From the NCBI GenBank assembly GCA_037968535.1, contig JBBKVT010000407.1:1-6410 (forward strand): DNA of 6,410 nt, given 5' to 3'. The notes under the pieces were generated by a model. It was not told the origin of the DNA. It searched no databases and saw only the letters and a list, made by a program, of their open reading frames with translations. Source of the DNA: JAHEAO01 sp037968535 (GTDB lineage: Bacteria > Pseudomonadota > Alphaproteobacteria > Rhodobacterales > Rhodobacteraceae). Below, in pieces: positions 1 to 5,280 of this stretch. Positions within the stretch are counted from its first letter, which is position 1, and every line of letters starts with the position of its first letter. The position numbers and the translations under genes were made by a program.

Positions 1-39
1 GGGATGGGCGGGGGCGGTGTTGTCAGAGGCAAAATGCAT
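1..39 (-). CDS. Threonine aldolase-like protein, N-terminal 13 codons only
   Basis: Only the first 13 codons are inside the window, reading MHFASDNTAPAHP from an ATG at 39-37. The FASDNT-x-x-x-HP opening is the typical N-terminus of low-specificity L-threonine aldolases / beta-eliminating lyases. These are PLP enzymes of fold type I that cleave threonine or allo-threonine to glycine and acetaldehyde. The ATG overlaps the stop codon of the YcgN-like gene by one base (TGATG), which points to translational coupling as the fourth gene of the operon led by the MaoC gene. The PLP lysine and all other catalytic residues lie outside the window. The assignment rests on the N-terminal motif alone, so the family is likely but substrate preference cannot be judged. 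Confidence 0.7.
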   Translation of the reverse strand, partial: MHFASDNTAPAHP

Positions 40-509
40 CAGGTCGGTTCCTCGATCACGTGTTCTTCCCAGTCGTCTTCATCGACTTCGAATTCGGGGA
101 TCGTCAGGCCCTTCACCGAGACGCCGGCGCGTTGAACGCTGGCCGGATCGCCCGAGATCAGCGGGTGCCAGTCGTAAAGGCGTTTGCCTTCCCAGAGCAG
201 CCGGTAGGCGCAGGTTTGCGGCATCCAGTAGGCGTGGCTTTCGATGTTTCCGGGGGTCAGAACGATGCATTCCGGCACGAATTGCTTGCGCTTCTCGTAC
301 TGGCCGCAGCGGCAGCTTTCGTCGTCCAGCAGGCGGCAGGCGATGCGGGTCAGGAACACCTCGCCGGTGTCTTCATCCTCGATCTTGTTCAGGCAGCATT
401 TGCCGCAACCGTCACAAAGCGCCTCCCATTCTGGGGCGGTCATTTTCTTGAGCGATACGGTTTCCCAGAACTTCGGGCGCAACCCGTCGCCGCGGATCGG
501 GTCAGTCAT
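39..509 (-). CDS. YcgN-like (UPF0260) cysteine-cluster protein
   Basis: This 156-residue protein belongs to the YcgN/UPF0260 group within the CxxCxxCC (YkgJ-type) families, which are thought to bind zinc or iron but have no settled function. The cysteine signature is visible: C32-x2-C35-G-K-C38-C39, then C58, C66, C68, C81 and C100. The C-terminus is very acidic (EVDEDDWEEH). Length matches the usual 150 or so residues. I chose the ATG at 509 because family members start close to the WETVSL-like stretch. An upstream in-frame ATG at 548 would add 13 Ala/Pro-rich residues and lie deeper inside ribF. With the chosen start the gene overlaps the ribF end by 8 bp and has no strong Shine-Dalgarno sequence, so translation is probably coupled to ribF. 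Family assignment is solid; a role in flavin or metal metabolism is only suggested by position. Confidence 0.88.
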   Translation of the reverse strand: MTDPIRGDGLRPKFWETVSLKKMTAPEWEALCDGCGKCCLNKIEDEDTGEVFLTRIACRLLDDESCRCGQYEKRKQFVPECIVLTPGNIESHAYWMPQTCAYRLLWEGKRLYDWHPLISGDPASVQRAGVSVKGLTIPEFEVDEDDWEEHVIEEPT

Positions 510-1443
510 GGCTGGCAAGGATGTTGCGGGCGCGGGCGCAGTCGGCATCCATCTGTGCGACCAGCGCGTCGAGGCTGTCGAACTTCATTTCCGGGCGAAG
601 GTAGTCGACAAGGGCGACCGACAGATGCTCGCCATAAAGATCGCCGTTGAAGTCGAAAATGAAGGTTTCGAGGTTCGGTTTGTTATCGCCGAACATTGGC
701 CGCACGCCGACCGAGGCGGCGCCGTCATAGGTGCCTATGTAGTGTCCGGTCAGCACGTCGACCTTGACCGCATAGATGCCGAATTTCGGCGGGTGCAGGC
801 GGTTGATCGACATGTTGGCGGTGGGGTAGCCAAGCTCTCGGCCGCGCTTGTCGCCGCCGAAAACCTCGCCGTCGATGCGGTGCAGGTGGCCCAGCATTCG
901 GGCGGCATCGGCGGGGCTGCCTTCGGTCAGGGCGGTGCGAATCGCAGTGCTGGAGACCTCGCCCTTGGCGACGGAAATCAGTTCGGCGATGGTGACGCCG
1001 AAGCCGTGATCTGCACCAAGGCGTTGCAGATCATTGGCGGAGCCGGCGCGGCCCTTGCCGAAGTGGAAATCGGTGCCGACGACGACGTGGCGCAGGCCAA
1101 GGCCATCGACAATGACATCGCGCACGAAGGCTTCCGGTGAGAGGTTCGCCAGCACCGCGTCGAAGGGCAGTTGATAGAGCCGCGCGACCCCCAGCTTGCC
1201 CAGCCGGTTGGCGCGGGTTTCGGCGTTCATCAGCCGGAAGGGCGGGGCGTCGGGGGCGAAGAATTCGCGGGGGTGCGGTTCGAACGTCAGGATGCCCAAG
1301 GGGGCGTTCAGGCGCTGCGCTTGCGCGCGGGCGATGTCGATGACGGCCTGATGGCCAAGGTGGACGCCGTCGAAATTACCGATCGCCGCACTGGCGCCGC
1401 GATCGTCTTTCTTCAAGCCGTTCCAGAAGGTTATCGTGCGCAT
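502..1443 (-). CDS. ribF: Bifunctional riboflavin kinase / FAD synthetase RibF
   Basis: RibF makes FMN from riboflavin and ATP, then FAD from FMN and ATP, in the cytoplasm. The 313 residues match the family length, and both domains are complete. The N-terminal nucleotidyltransferase domain (about 1-180) shows GNFDGVHLGH at 22-31 (the HxGH nucleotide-binding motif), TFEPHP at 53-58, GTDFHFGKGRAG at 123-134 and SSTAIR at 164-169. The C-terminal flavokinase domain shows GYPTAN at 205-210 (T208 and N210 for Mg-ATP), GIYAV at 222-226, the probable catalytic base E259 in NLETF, and GDLYGE at 267-272. The ATG start is preceded by an AGGGG-like ribosome binding site. It lies 27 bp after the MaoC gene stop, so it is the second gene of the operon. 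All expected motif residues are present; function is confident. Confidence 0.97.
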   Translation of the reverse strand: MRTITFWNGLKKDDRGASAAIGNFDGVHLGHQAVIDIARAQAQRLNAPLGILTFEPHPREFFAPDAPPFRLMNAETRANRLGKLGVARLYQLPFDAVLANLSPEAFVRDVIVDGLGLRHVVVGTDFHFGKGRAGSANDLQRLGADHGFGVTIAELISVAKGEVSSTAIRTALTEGSPADAARMLGHLHRIDGEVFGGDKRGRELGYPTANMSINRLHPPKFGIYAVKVDVLTGHYIGTYDGAASVGVRPMFGDNKPNLETFIFDFNGDLYGEHLSVALVDYLRPEMKFDSLDALVAQMDADCARARNILASHD

Positions 1444-1470
1444 AAGGCCCCTGGCGGGACCGTCCCCGCA

Positions 1471-1914
1471 TCAGTCGAATTTGCGGCTTGGCGCCAGAAC
1501 CAGCGCCTCGCCTTTCAGGACGACCGTATCGCCCACGGCGCAGTGACAATCAAGGGTCACGCGGCGGCGGGAATGGTCGATGGCGGTGACCTGGACCTCG
1601 GCATAGACCACGTCGCCGGGGCGGACTGGGGCCATGAATTTCAGCGATTGCCCAAGATATACAGAGCCGTGGCCGGGAAGTTGTTCGCCGATCACCGCCG
1701 AGATCAGCCCGGCGGTCAGCATGCCATGCGCGATGCGGCCTTCGAAGATGGTGTCGCGGGCGTAGTCGTCATCGAGGTGGACCGGGTTGCGGTCGGTGCT
1801 GATTTCGGAAAAAAGTTCGATATCGCGGTCGGTCACCTGTTTGCGCAAGTGGCGGCGCATGCCGATCTCGATGTCTTCTATGCAGATTGTTCCACGGGGC
1901 ATGTTGTCCAGCAT
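1471..1914 (-). CDS. MaoC-family dehydratase / (R)-specific enoyl-CoA hydratase-like
   Basis: This 147-residue single hot-dog domain resembles PhaJ and other stand-alone MaoC (hydratase 2) proteins. These add water to trans-2-enoyl-CoA to give (R)-3-hydroxyacyl-CoA, feeding fatty-acid or polyhydroxyalkanoate metabolism. The hydratase 2 motif runs from about residue 35 to 65, with the expected catalytic pair D41 and H46 (in STDRNPVHLD) and the conserved AHGM at 62-65. The usual SGD before the catalytic Asp is STD here. The ATG at 1914 has GAAGGA about 10 nt upstream; a second ATG four codons in (1902) is possible. It is the first gene of the operon, with a promoter at 1948-1976. The substrate cannot be read from sequence: acyl-CoA of unknown chain length, or a specialised dehydratase such as mesaconyl-CoA-type enzymes (which are usually larger). 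Confidence 0.92.
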   Translation of the reverse strand: MLDNMPRGTICIEDIEIGMRRHLRKQVTDRDIELFSEISTDRNPVHLDDDYARDTIFEGRIAHGMLTAGLISAVIGEQLPGHGSVYLGQSLKFMAPVRPGDVVYAEVQVTAIDHSRRRVTLDCHCAVGDTVVLKGEALVLAPSRKFD

Positions 1915-1947
1915 CTTTCCCGAATCCTTCGCGTCATGTTGCGGTGC

Positions 1948-1976
1948 AGCATAACAGGAGCGGGCGGATTAAGCAA
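1948..1976 (-). promoter_or_regulatory. Sigma70-type promoter of the MaoC-ribF-ycgN operon
   Basis: On the minus strand, TTGCTT (1976-1971) and TATGCT (1953-1948) are separated by exactly 17 bp. Transcription would start near 1941, giving a leader of about 27 nt before the MaoC gene ATG. The DNA just upstream (1981-2001, about -40 to -60) is AT-rich and could act as an UP element. The hexamers are seen directly; activity is inferred. Confidence 0.6.
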
Positions 1977-1980
1977 ACCT

Positions 1981-2039
1981 GCGGGTAATAAATAATCGCA
2001 AAATGTGGAAACAACGCAACTTTATTACAAGAACAATCG
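1981..2039. other. AT-rich intergenic island with an 8-bp inverted repeat
   Basis: About 64% A+T (38 of 59 bases by hand count), in contrast to the GC-rich surroundings. It lies between the stop of the HAD gene and the operon promoter. GTAATAAA (1985-1992) and TTTATTAC (2021-2028) form a perfect 8-bp inverted repeat 28 bp apart. No GC stem followed by a T run was seen, so there is no clear intrinsic terminator for the HAD gene. It may be an UP element or an operator region for the promoter at 1948-1976. Confidence 0.4.
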
Positions 2040-2915
2040 TCAGCGCAGGAACGGAATCGCCGCCGTGGCAGAGATCTGATGCGCGTTGAACCACGCCTGC
2101 ACCAGGAGCGGATCGGGGTTTTGCGGGTCGGCCCCGAATTCCGTCGCGGCCAGTCCGCCGGTGATGAAGAGCGTGTCGAAGCCTTCCGCCAACCCGCCCT
2201 GAATGTCGGTATGGATGCCGTCGCCGATCGCTAGGATGCGGTCGTCGGGGGGGCGCTTGATCGCGGCAAGACGGCGGCGGGCGAGGTCGTAAATCGGCGG
2301 GTGCGGCTTGCCGAAATAGAGGCTCTCGCCGCCCATCTCGGTATAGAGTGCGGCGATCGCGCCGGCGCAGTAGATCCGCTTTTCCCCCATGTCTACAATG
2401 ATATCAGGGTTGGTGCACAAGAGTTTCATGCGCTTTTGCTTGGCGTAAAGCAGGGTCGCGCGGTAATCCTGCGCGGTTTCGGTCTGGTCGTCGAAAAGGC
2501 CGGTGCAGACGATGCCTTCGGCCTGTTCCAGCGGCACGCGGGTGATCGTCTTGCCGTCGAAATCGTCCGGCAGATTGGTGAAGAAACTGTCGTCCTTGGC
2601 CGGGCCGAGGTGGTAGACTCTGGTGCCCGCCAGACCTGAAAGCATGCCGTATTGCGACGCGTCGCCAGATGACACGACCTCGTCATACGCGTCGTGCGGG
2701 ACGCCGATCTTGTCGAGTTGCCGGACCACGGAGGCCTTGGGACGTGGTGCGTTGGTCAAGAGCAGGACAATGCCGCCGAGGGCGCGGTATTGCTGCAATG
2801 CGGCAACGGCATCGGGGAAGGGTTCGACGCCGTTATGCAGGCATCCCCAGAGGTCGCAGAACACCGCATCGTAGATGTCCGAGATGTCAGAGAGGCGGTC
2901 GATCAGGTCGGTCAT
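2040..2915 (-). CDS. TIGR01459-type HAD class IIA hydrolase
   Basis: A 291-residue HAD-superfamily protein with a class IIA cap (NagD-like), most like the TIGR01459 group common in alphaproteobacteria; the substrate is unknown. Motif I is CDLWGCLHNG at 20-29, with nucleophile D21 and Trp (W23) where classical HAD phosphatases carry the second Asp. Motif II is LLLTNAPRP with T54, motif III is FGKPHPP with K203, and motif IV is GDGIHTD with D242 and D247. The cap lies between motifs II and III. I start at the ATG at 2915; the longer reading uses a TTG at 2939 that has no ribosome binding site and would add eight residues. The chosen start has only a distant AGGA (12 nt). It lies 103 bp after ppaC and may be read from the ppaC promoter. 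A phosphatase or sugar-phosphate hydrolase is likely, but untested here. Confidence 0.9.
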   Translation of the reverse strand: MTDLIDRLSDISDIYDAVFCDLWGCLHNGVEPFPDAVAALQQYRALGGIVLLLTNAPRPKASVVRQLDKIGVPHDAYDEVVSSGDASQYGMLSGLAGTRVYHLGPAKDDSFFTNLPDDFDGKTITRVPLEQAEGIVCTGLFDDQTETAQDYRATLLYAKQKRMKLLCTNPDIIVDMGEKRIYCAGAIAALYTEMGGESLYFGKPHPPIYDLARRRLAAIKRPPDDRILAIGDGIHTDIQGGLAEGFDTLFITGGLAATEFGADPQNPDPLLVQAWFNAHQISATAAIPFLR

Positions 2916-2931
2916 TTGAGGGAAAAGTCCT

Positions 2932-2961
2932 GTCTGCAAAGCGTCTGCAATATGTCGGCAA
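2932..2961 (-). repeat. Three 8-bp direct repeats with 11-bp period upstream of the HAD gene
   Basis: On the plus strand GTCTGCAA occurs at 2932-2939 and 2943-2950, and GTCGGCAA at 2954-2961. The starts are exactly 11 bp apart, so all copies face the same side of the helix. On the coding strand the words read TTGCAGAC or TTGCCGAC. The block ends 16 bp before the chosen HAD gene ATG. Phasing at one helical turn is typical of a regulator binding cooperatively, but no known regulator motif was recognised. Confidence 0.5.
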
Positions 2962-2970
2962 AACGTATGG

Positions 2971-2997
2971 CAGGGGCGGGCGCCGCCCCAACCCCTG
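2971..2997 (-). terminator. GC-rich inverted repeat after ppaC, possible weak terminator
   Basis: GGGGCG (2973-2978) and CGCCCC (2984-2989) form a perfect 6-bp stem with a 5-nt loop. An alternative pairing is CAGGGG (2971-2976) with CCCCTG (2992-2997). It starts about 21 nt after the ppaC stop codon. On the minus strand only a TTTT some way downstream follows, not a proper T run, so it may merely slow or partly stop transcription before the HAD gene. Confidence 0.35.
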
Positions 2998-3018
2998 ATT
3001 AACCTGCGGTGCCTCGGG

Positions 3019-3939
3019 TCAGACCTTGAGGTTCGGGATGATCTGTTTCTTGCGGCTCATGATGCCGGGCAGCACGACGGTGTCGCCGGAAACTGCCACG
3101 CCGAAACTTTTCTCGGCGACCGATTTCACCAGATCGTTCGGCACCAAAAGCGTCGCTTCCTGGTTCAGGATGTCGACGACGAAAAGCAGCACTTGATCGG
3201 CGCCGTCTTCGCGCGCGACGGGTTCCATCGCGGCGATCAGCGCATCCTTGCGGGCGAGGATCTGGTCTGGCGAGGTGGTTTCCAGCACCGAGACGCGGAA
3301 CGACTTGCCGCCGATCTCGTATTCCTTGCTGTCCATCCGCAACAGTTCTGCGTCCGAGAATGCCGAGACATCGGATTTCGCGGCGAAAAGCTCTGCCGCG
3401 TAATCGGGGATCGAGATGTCGAGCCCCGCGGCGAGGTTTTCGGCCACGGCGCGGTCATGCGGGGTCGTGGTCGGCGAGCGGAATTCCAGCGTGTCGGACA
3501 GGATGCAGGACAGCATCGCGGCCTTGATCTCATCGGGCATTTTCGTCGCGTCCTTGCCCATCAGGTCGAACATCAGCGTCGCGGTGCAGGCCAAGGGGCG
3601 GATCGTGATGTCGATCGGCGCGCGGGTCTTCAGACCACCTTGCAGCATGTGGTGGTCGATGATCTGGATCACGTTCGCCTCGTTGATCGAGGGCGGCAGT
3701 TCGGCGAGGTTGTTGGTATCCACGACAACCACGTCATCGCCGGCGGCGACATCGGCAATGATCTCGGGTTTGGTCAGGTTCCAGCGTTTCAGCACGAAGG
3801 TGGCTTCGGTGTTGGGTTCGCCCAGCAGCTTGGCTTCGGCGGGGCGGCCCAGCACTTCGGTCAGATACCACGCCCAGATGATCGGCGAGCCGGTGGAATC
3901 GGTGTCGGGGGCCTTGTGGCCGAGAACTTTGATGGTCAT
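3019..3939 (-). CDS. ppaC: Manganese-dependent (family II) inorganic pyrophosphatase
   Basis: The enzyme hydrolyses pyrophosphate to two phosphates in the cytoplasm, pulling biosynthetic reactions forward. It is a DHH-superfamily family II pyrophosphatase, unrelated to the classical family I Ppa. At 306 residues it has the standard length, with no CBS-domain insert. All expected metal ligands are visible: H8, D12 and D14 in GHKAPDTDS, D74 in VVVDTNN, H96 in DHH (95-97) and D149 in SDTLEF. The C-terminal substrate-binding SRKKQ is at 295-299. The DHH domain covers about 1-185 and DHHA2 about 195-306. I use the ATG at 3939; the open frame extends to 4002, but that would add 21 residues before the motif-bearing first strand and run over the promoter at 3974-4002. 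The ribosome binding site is weak. Function is confident. Confidence 0.96.
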   Translation of the reverse strand: MTIKVLGHKAPDTDSTGSPIIWAWYLTEVLGRPAEAKLLGEPNTEATFVLKRWNLTKPEIIADVAAGDDVVVVDTNNLAELPPSINEANVIQIIDHHMLQGGLKTRAPIDITIRPLACTATLMFDLMGKDATKMPDEIKAAMLSCILSDTLEFRSPTTTPHDRAVAENLAAGLDISIPDYAAELFAAKSDVSAFSDAELLRMDSKEYEIGGKSFRVSVLETTSPDQILARKDALIAAMEPVAREDGADQVLLFVVDILNQEATLLVPNDLVKSVAEKSFGVAVSGDTVVLPGIMSRKKQIIPNLKV

Positions 3940-3973
3940 GGGTGAATCCGTCTTTGGGTCTGAATTTTGCCGC

Positions 3974-4002
3974 CTTATAGGCGAGGCGCAGAAGGTTGTC
4001 AC
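3974..4002 (-). promoter_or_regulatory. Near-consensus sigma70-type promoter of ppaC
   Basis: On the minus strand GTGACA (4002-3997) and TATAAG (3979-3974) are 17 bp apart, each one base off the consensus TTGACA and TATAAT. The start point would be near 3967, leaving about 28 nt before the ppaC ATG at 3939. This also argues against the longer ppaC reading frame that reaches 4002. Confidence 0.65.
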
Positions 4003-4024
4003 CCAGAGTCAGCGCCGCTAGCCT
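3996..4024 (+). promoter_or_regulatory. Weak candidate promoter of the DUF2161 gene
   Basis: TTGTCA (3996-4001) is a good -35 match and TAGCCT (4019-4024) a poor -10, with 17 bp between them. The -35 hexamer lies on top of the ppaC -35 on the opposite strand, so the two polymerases would compete. The weak -10 makes this tentative. Confidence 0.3.
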
Positions 4025-4062
4025 TGCCGGAATACCTCTGACCGTTTTGCCGATTGGGACCG

Positions 4063-4758
4063 ATGACCACGCCGAAAGAATCCGATCTTTACCCGGCGGT
4101 GAAGCGCTACCTGATGGCGCAAGGCTACGAGGTGAAGGCCGAGATTGGCGCGGTCGACGTGATGGCGGTGCGGGATCGCGAGGATCCGGTGATCGTCGAG
4201 CTGAAGACCGGGTTCGCGCTGTCGCTGTTCCATCAGGCGGTGGCACGGCAGGCGATCACCGATCAGGTCTATATCTGCGTGCCGCGCCCCAGCGGCAGGC
4301 GGGGGCTTGCGGCGTTGAAGGACAACACGCGCCTGTGCCGCCGGCTGGGGCTTGGGTTGATGACAGTCCGGCTGCGCGACGGATTCGCCGAAGTGCATTG
4401 CGATCCGGGGCCGTACCAGCCGGTCAAGTCGAAGCCGCGCAAAGGGCTGCTGCTGCGCGAGTTTCAGCGCCGGGTCGGTGACCCGAACCTTGGCGGCCAG
4501 ACGCGGGTCGGGCTGGTCACCGCCTACCGGCAGGATGCGATGCTGTGTGCGGCACATCTGGCGGGCGCGGGGCCTTGCAAGGGCGCGCTAGTGGTCCGCG
4601 CGACCGGTGTTCTGCGGGCGACGCGGATCATGGCCGACGACCATTACGGCTGGTTCGAGAGGGTGGCGATTGGGGTTTATGGGCTGACCCCGAAGGGACA
4701 CGCTGCGATGATTTTGCAGGCTGATGAGCGGGCGTCACCGGGTCAGGTGACGCCCTGA
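4063..4758 (+). CDS. DUF2161 protein with PD-(D/E)XK nuclease-like motif
   Basis: A 231-residue protein resembling the DUF2161 family, which annotation pipelines often call a putative phosphodiesterase or PD-(D/E)XK-type protein; I know of no defined role. The N-terminal half carries a nuclease-fold pattern: E27, then D32 in AVDVM, then E46-L-K48 in VIVELKTGF, followed by a helix with a conserved-looking Q (HQAVARQ, about 60-66). That order (E, D, ExK, Q) matches the PD-(D/E)XK core. The C-terminal part (about 150-225) is basic and ends in a VYGLTPKG-like segment that could be a winged-helix element. The ATG at 4063 is preceded by TGGGA at 5-nt spacing; a TTG at 4054 is less likely. It is divergent from ppaC and alone in its transcription unit. 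Whether it cuts DNA or RNA, or is inactive, cannot be told. Confidence 0.85.
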   Translation: MTTPKESDLYPAVKRYLMAQGYEVKAEIGAVDVMAVRDREDPVIVELKTGFALSLFHQAVARQAITDQVYICVPRPSGRRGLAALKDNTRLCRRLGLGLMTVRLRDGFAEVHCDPGPYQPVKSKPRKGLLLREFQRRVGDPNLGGQTRVGLVTAYRQDAMLCAAHLAGAGPCKGALVVRATGVLRATRIMADDHYGWFERVAIGVYGLTPKGHAAMILQADERASPGQVTP

Positions 4759-4781
4759 AGCCACCGGGCTAGCGACCCGGT
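4730..4781. terminator. Double hairpin at the DUF2161 3' end, possible bidirectional terminator
   Basis: GGGCGTCACC (4730-4739) pairs perfectly with GGTGACGCCC (4746-4755) around a 6-nt loop: a 10-bp stem formed by the last codons and ending right at the TGA. A second stem, ACCGGG (4763-4768) with CCCGGT (4776-4781), has a 7-nt loop that contains most of the stop codon of the opposing gene. Neither strand has a T run, as is often the case in GC-rich alphaproteobacteria. Placed between convergent genes, it could end transcription in both directions. Confidence 0.5.
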
Positions 4782-5152
4782 ATCTTCATGATCAACGGCC
4801 TGCCGCCCGCAGCCATCGCGTGGCCCGGCATCGCGTTGACATGCCGCCCCGCATCCGTCGGCATCAGCCGAGGCGCACGGGAACCTTCGGGGCGCGGATC
4901 GCCATCCGGCCCTGCACCGGGGCGCAAGCGAACGCGGATGCGGTCGACCAGCGACAACGCGGCCGCCGGGGTTGGCCGTGGCCGGTCAAGCGGCGGCGCG
5001 ACGAAGGCCGAGGCGCTGCCGTGCAGGATGCCGGCAAGTGCCGTTGCCGCGCGCAGGGCACGGTGGTTGAAATACAGGGGGCCGAAAGGTTCGGACCCCG
5101 ACAAGGGAGGGACGCGGACGACATCCGCCGCGTCTGCAAAACGACGTGACAT
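4769..5152 (-). CDS. Hypothetical protein, possible coding gene
   Basis: A 127-residue reading frame that I do not recognise. It is rich in Ala, Arg and Pro, with one moderately hydrophobic stretch around residues 27-50 and no clear signal peptide or domain. Reasons to take it as real: third codon positions are about 74% G or C by hand count, the composition is more protein-like than that of the Arg/Gly/Ser-rich frame on the opposite strand (4788-5171), and it stops at a hairpin pair facing the convergent DUF2161 gene. Reasons for doubt: the ATG has only a weak GAGA upstream, the opposite frame has similar GC at third positions, and the first few codons are atypical. No other ATG, GTG or TTG lies in frame between the upstream stop at 5201-5203 and this start. 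It could be a lineage-specific small protein or a chance frame. Confidence 0.5.
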   Translation of the reverse strand: MSRRFADAADVVRVPPLSGSEPFGPLYFNHRALRAATALAGILHGSASAFVAPPLDRPRPTPAAALSLVDRIRVRLRPGAGPDGDPRPEGSRAPRLMPTDAGRHVNAMPGHAMAAGGRPLIMKIPGR

Positions 5153-5193
5153 TGGGAATCTCGCAATATGATAGGGATCGGGATCAAGGGGTC

Positions 5194-5217
5194 GGGCCGG
5201 TCAGGCCCTGGGCCTGA
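5194..5217 (-). promoter_or_regulatory. Two mutually exclusive GC hairpins after the mini-ORF
   Basis: Read on the minus strand, stem 1 is TCAGGCC (5217-5211) with GGCCTGA (5207-5201) and a 3-nt loop, starting at the first base after the mini-ORF stop. Stem 2 is GGGCC (5208-5204) with GGCCC (5198-5194) and a 5-nt loop. Both need bases 5204-5207, so only one can form. This is attenuator-like, but there is no T run and GC-rich DNA makes such stems easily. Confidence 0.35.
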
Positions 5218-5247
5218 TCAGATGCAGCTGCTCTTGAAATGAGTCAT
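5218..5247 (-). CDS. Putative 9-residue leader peptide
   Basis: ATG at 5247 opens a nine-codon frame, MTHFKSSCI, ending in TGA at 5220-5218. GGAGGA (5260-5255) sits 7 nt upstream, a perfect Shine-Dalgarno sequence at ideal distance and one of the strongest ribosome binding sites in the window. A 6-bp stem with a GGTT loop on the plus strand (CATCGC 5260-5265 / GCGATG 5270-5275) abuts it and includes its first base. The stop is followed directly by competing hairpins, and the hypothetical gene begins 65 nt later in another frame. The layout suggests a leader peptide acting by attenuation, or a very small protein. The peptide matches no leader I know, and a chance ORF remains possible. Confidence 0.4.
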   Translation of the reverse strand: MTHFKSSCI

Positions 5248-5280
5248 GGCACAATCCTCCATCGCGGTTGCGATGCGGGG

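Noticed and set aside
244..1140. Long plus-strand open frame opposite ribF and the YcgN-like gene (similar ones at 1171-1995, 3193-3945 and 2301-2639).
   Set aside because: They lie opposite confidently assigned genes, show no domain or motif, have no ribosome binding site, and are the usual antisense frames of GC-rich coding DNA.
2002..2013. DnaA-box-like GTTTCCACA (minus strand) in the AT-rich island, considered as a replication origin.
   Set aside because: Two mismatches to the consensus, no second box, and none of the gene context of an alphaproteobacterial origin.
4043..4053. CGTTTTGCCGA upstream of DUF2161, also present on the minus strand at 2965-2955 upstream of the HAD gene.
   Set aside because: An 11-base match between two places in 6.4 kb is expected several times by chance, and the distances to the gene starts differ.
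4788..5171. Plus-strand 127-codon frame over the same span as the minus-strand hypothetical gene.
   Set aside because: Its product is dominated by Arg, Gly and Ser as in antisense frames, no Shine-Dalgarno sequence precedes the ATG, and it begins inside the hairpin region after DUF2161.
5168..5242. Plus-strand mini-ORF of 24 codons (and another of 13 codons at 5245-5286).
   Set aside because: No proper Shine-Dalgarno sequence, no promoter upstream on that strand, and no recognisable peptide.
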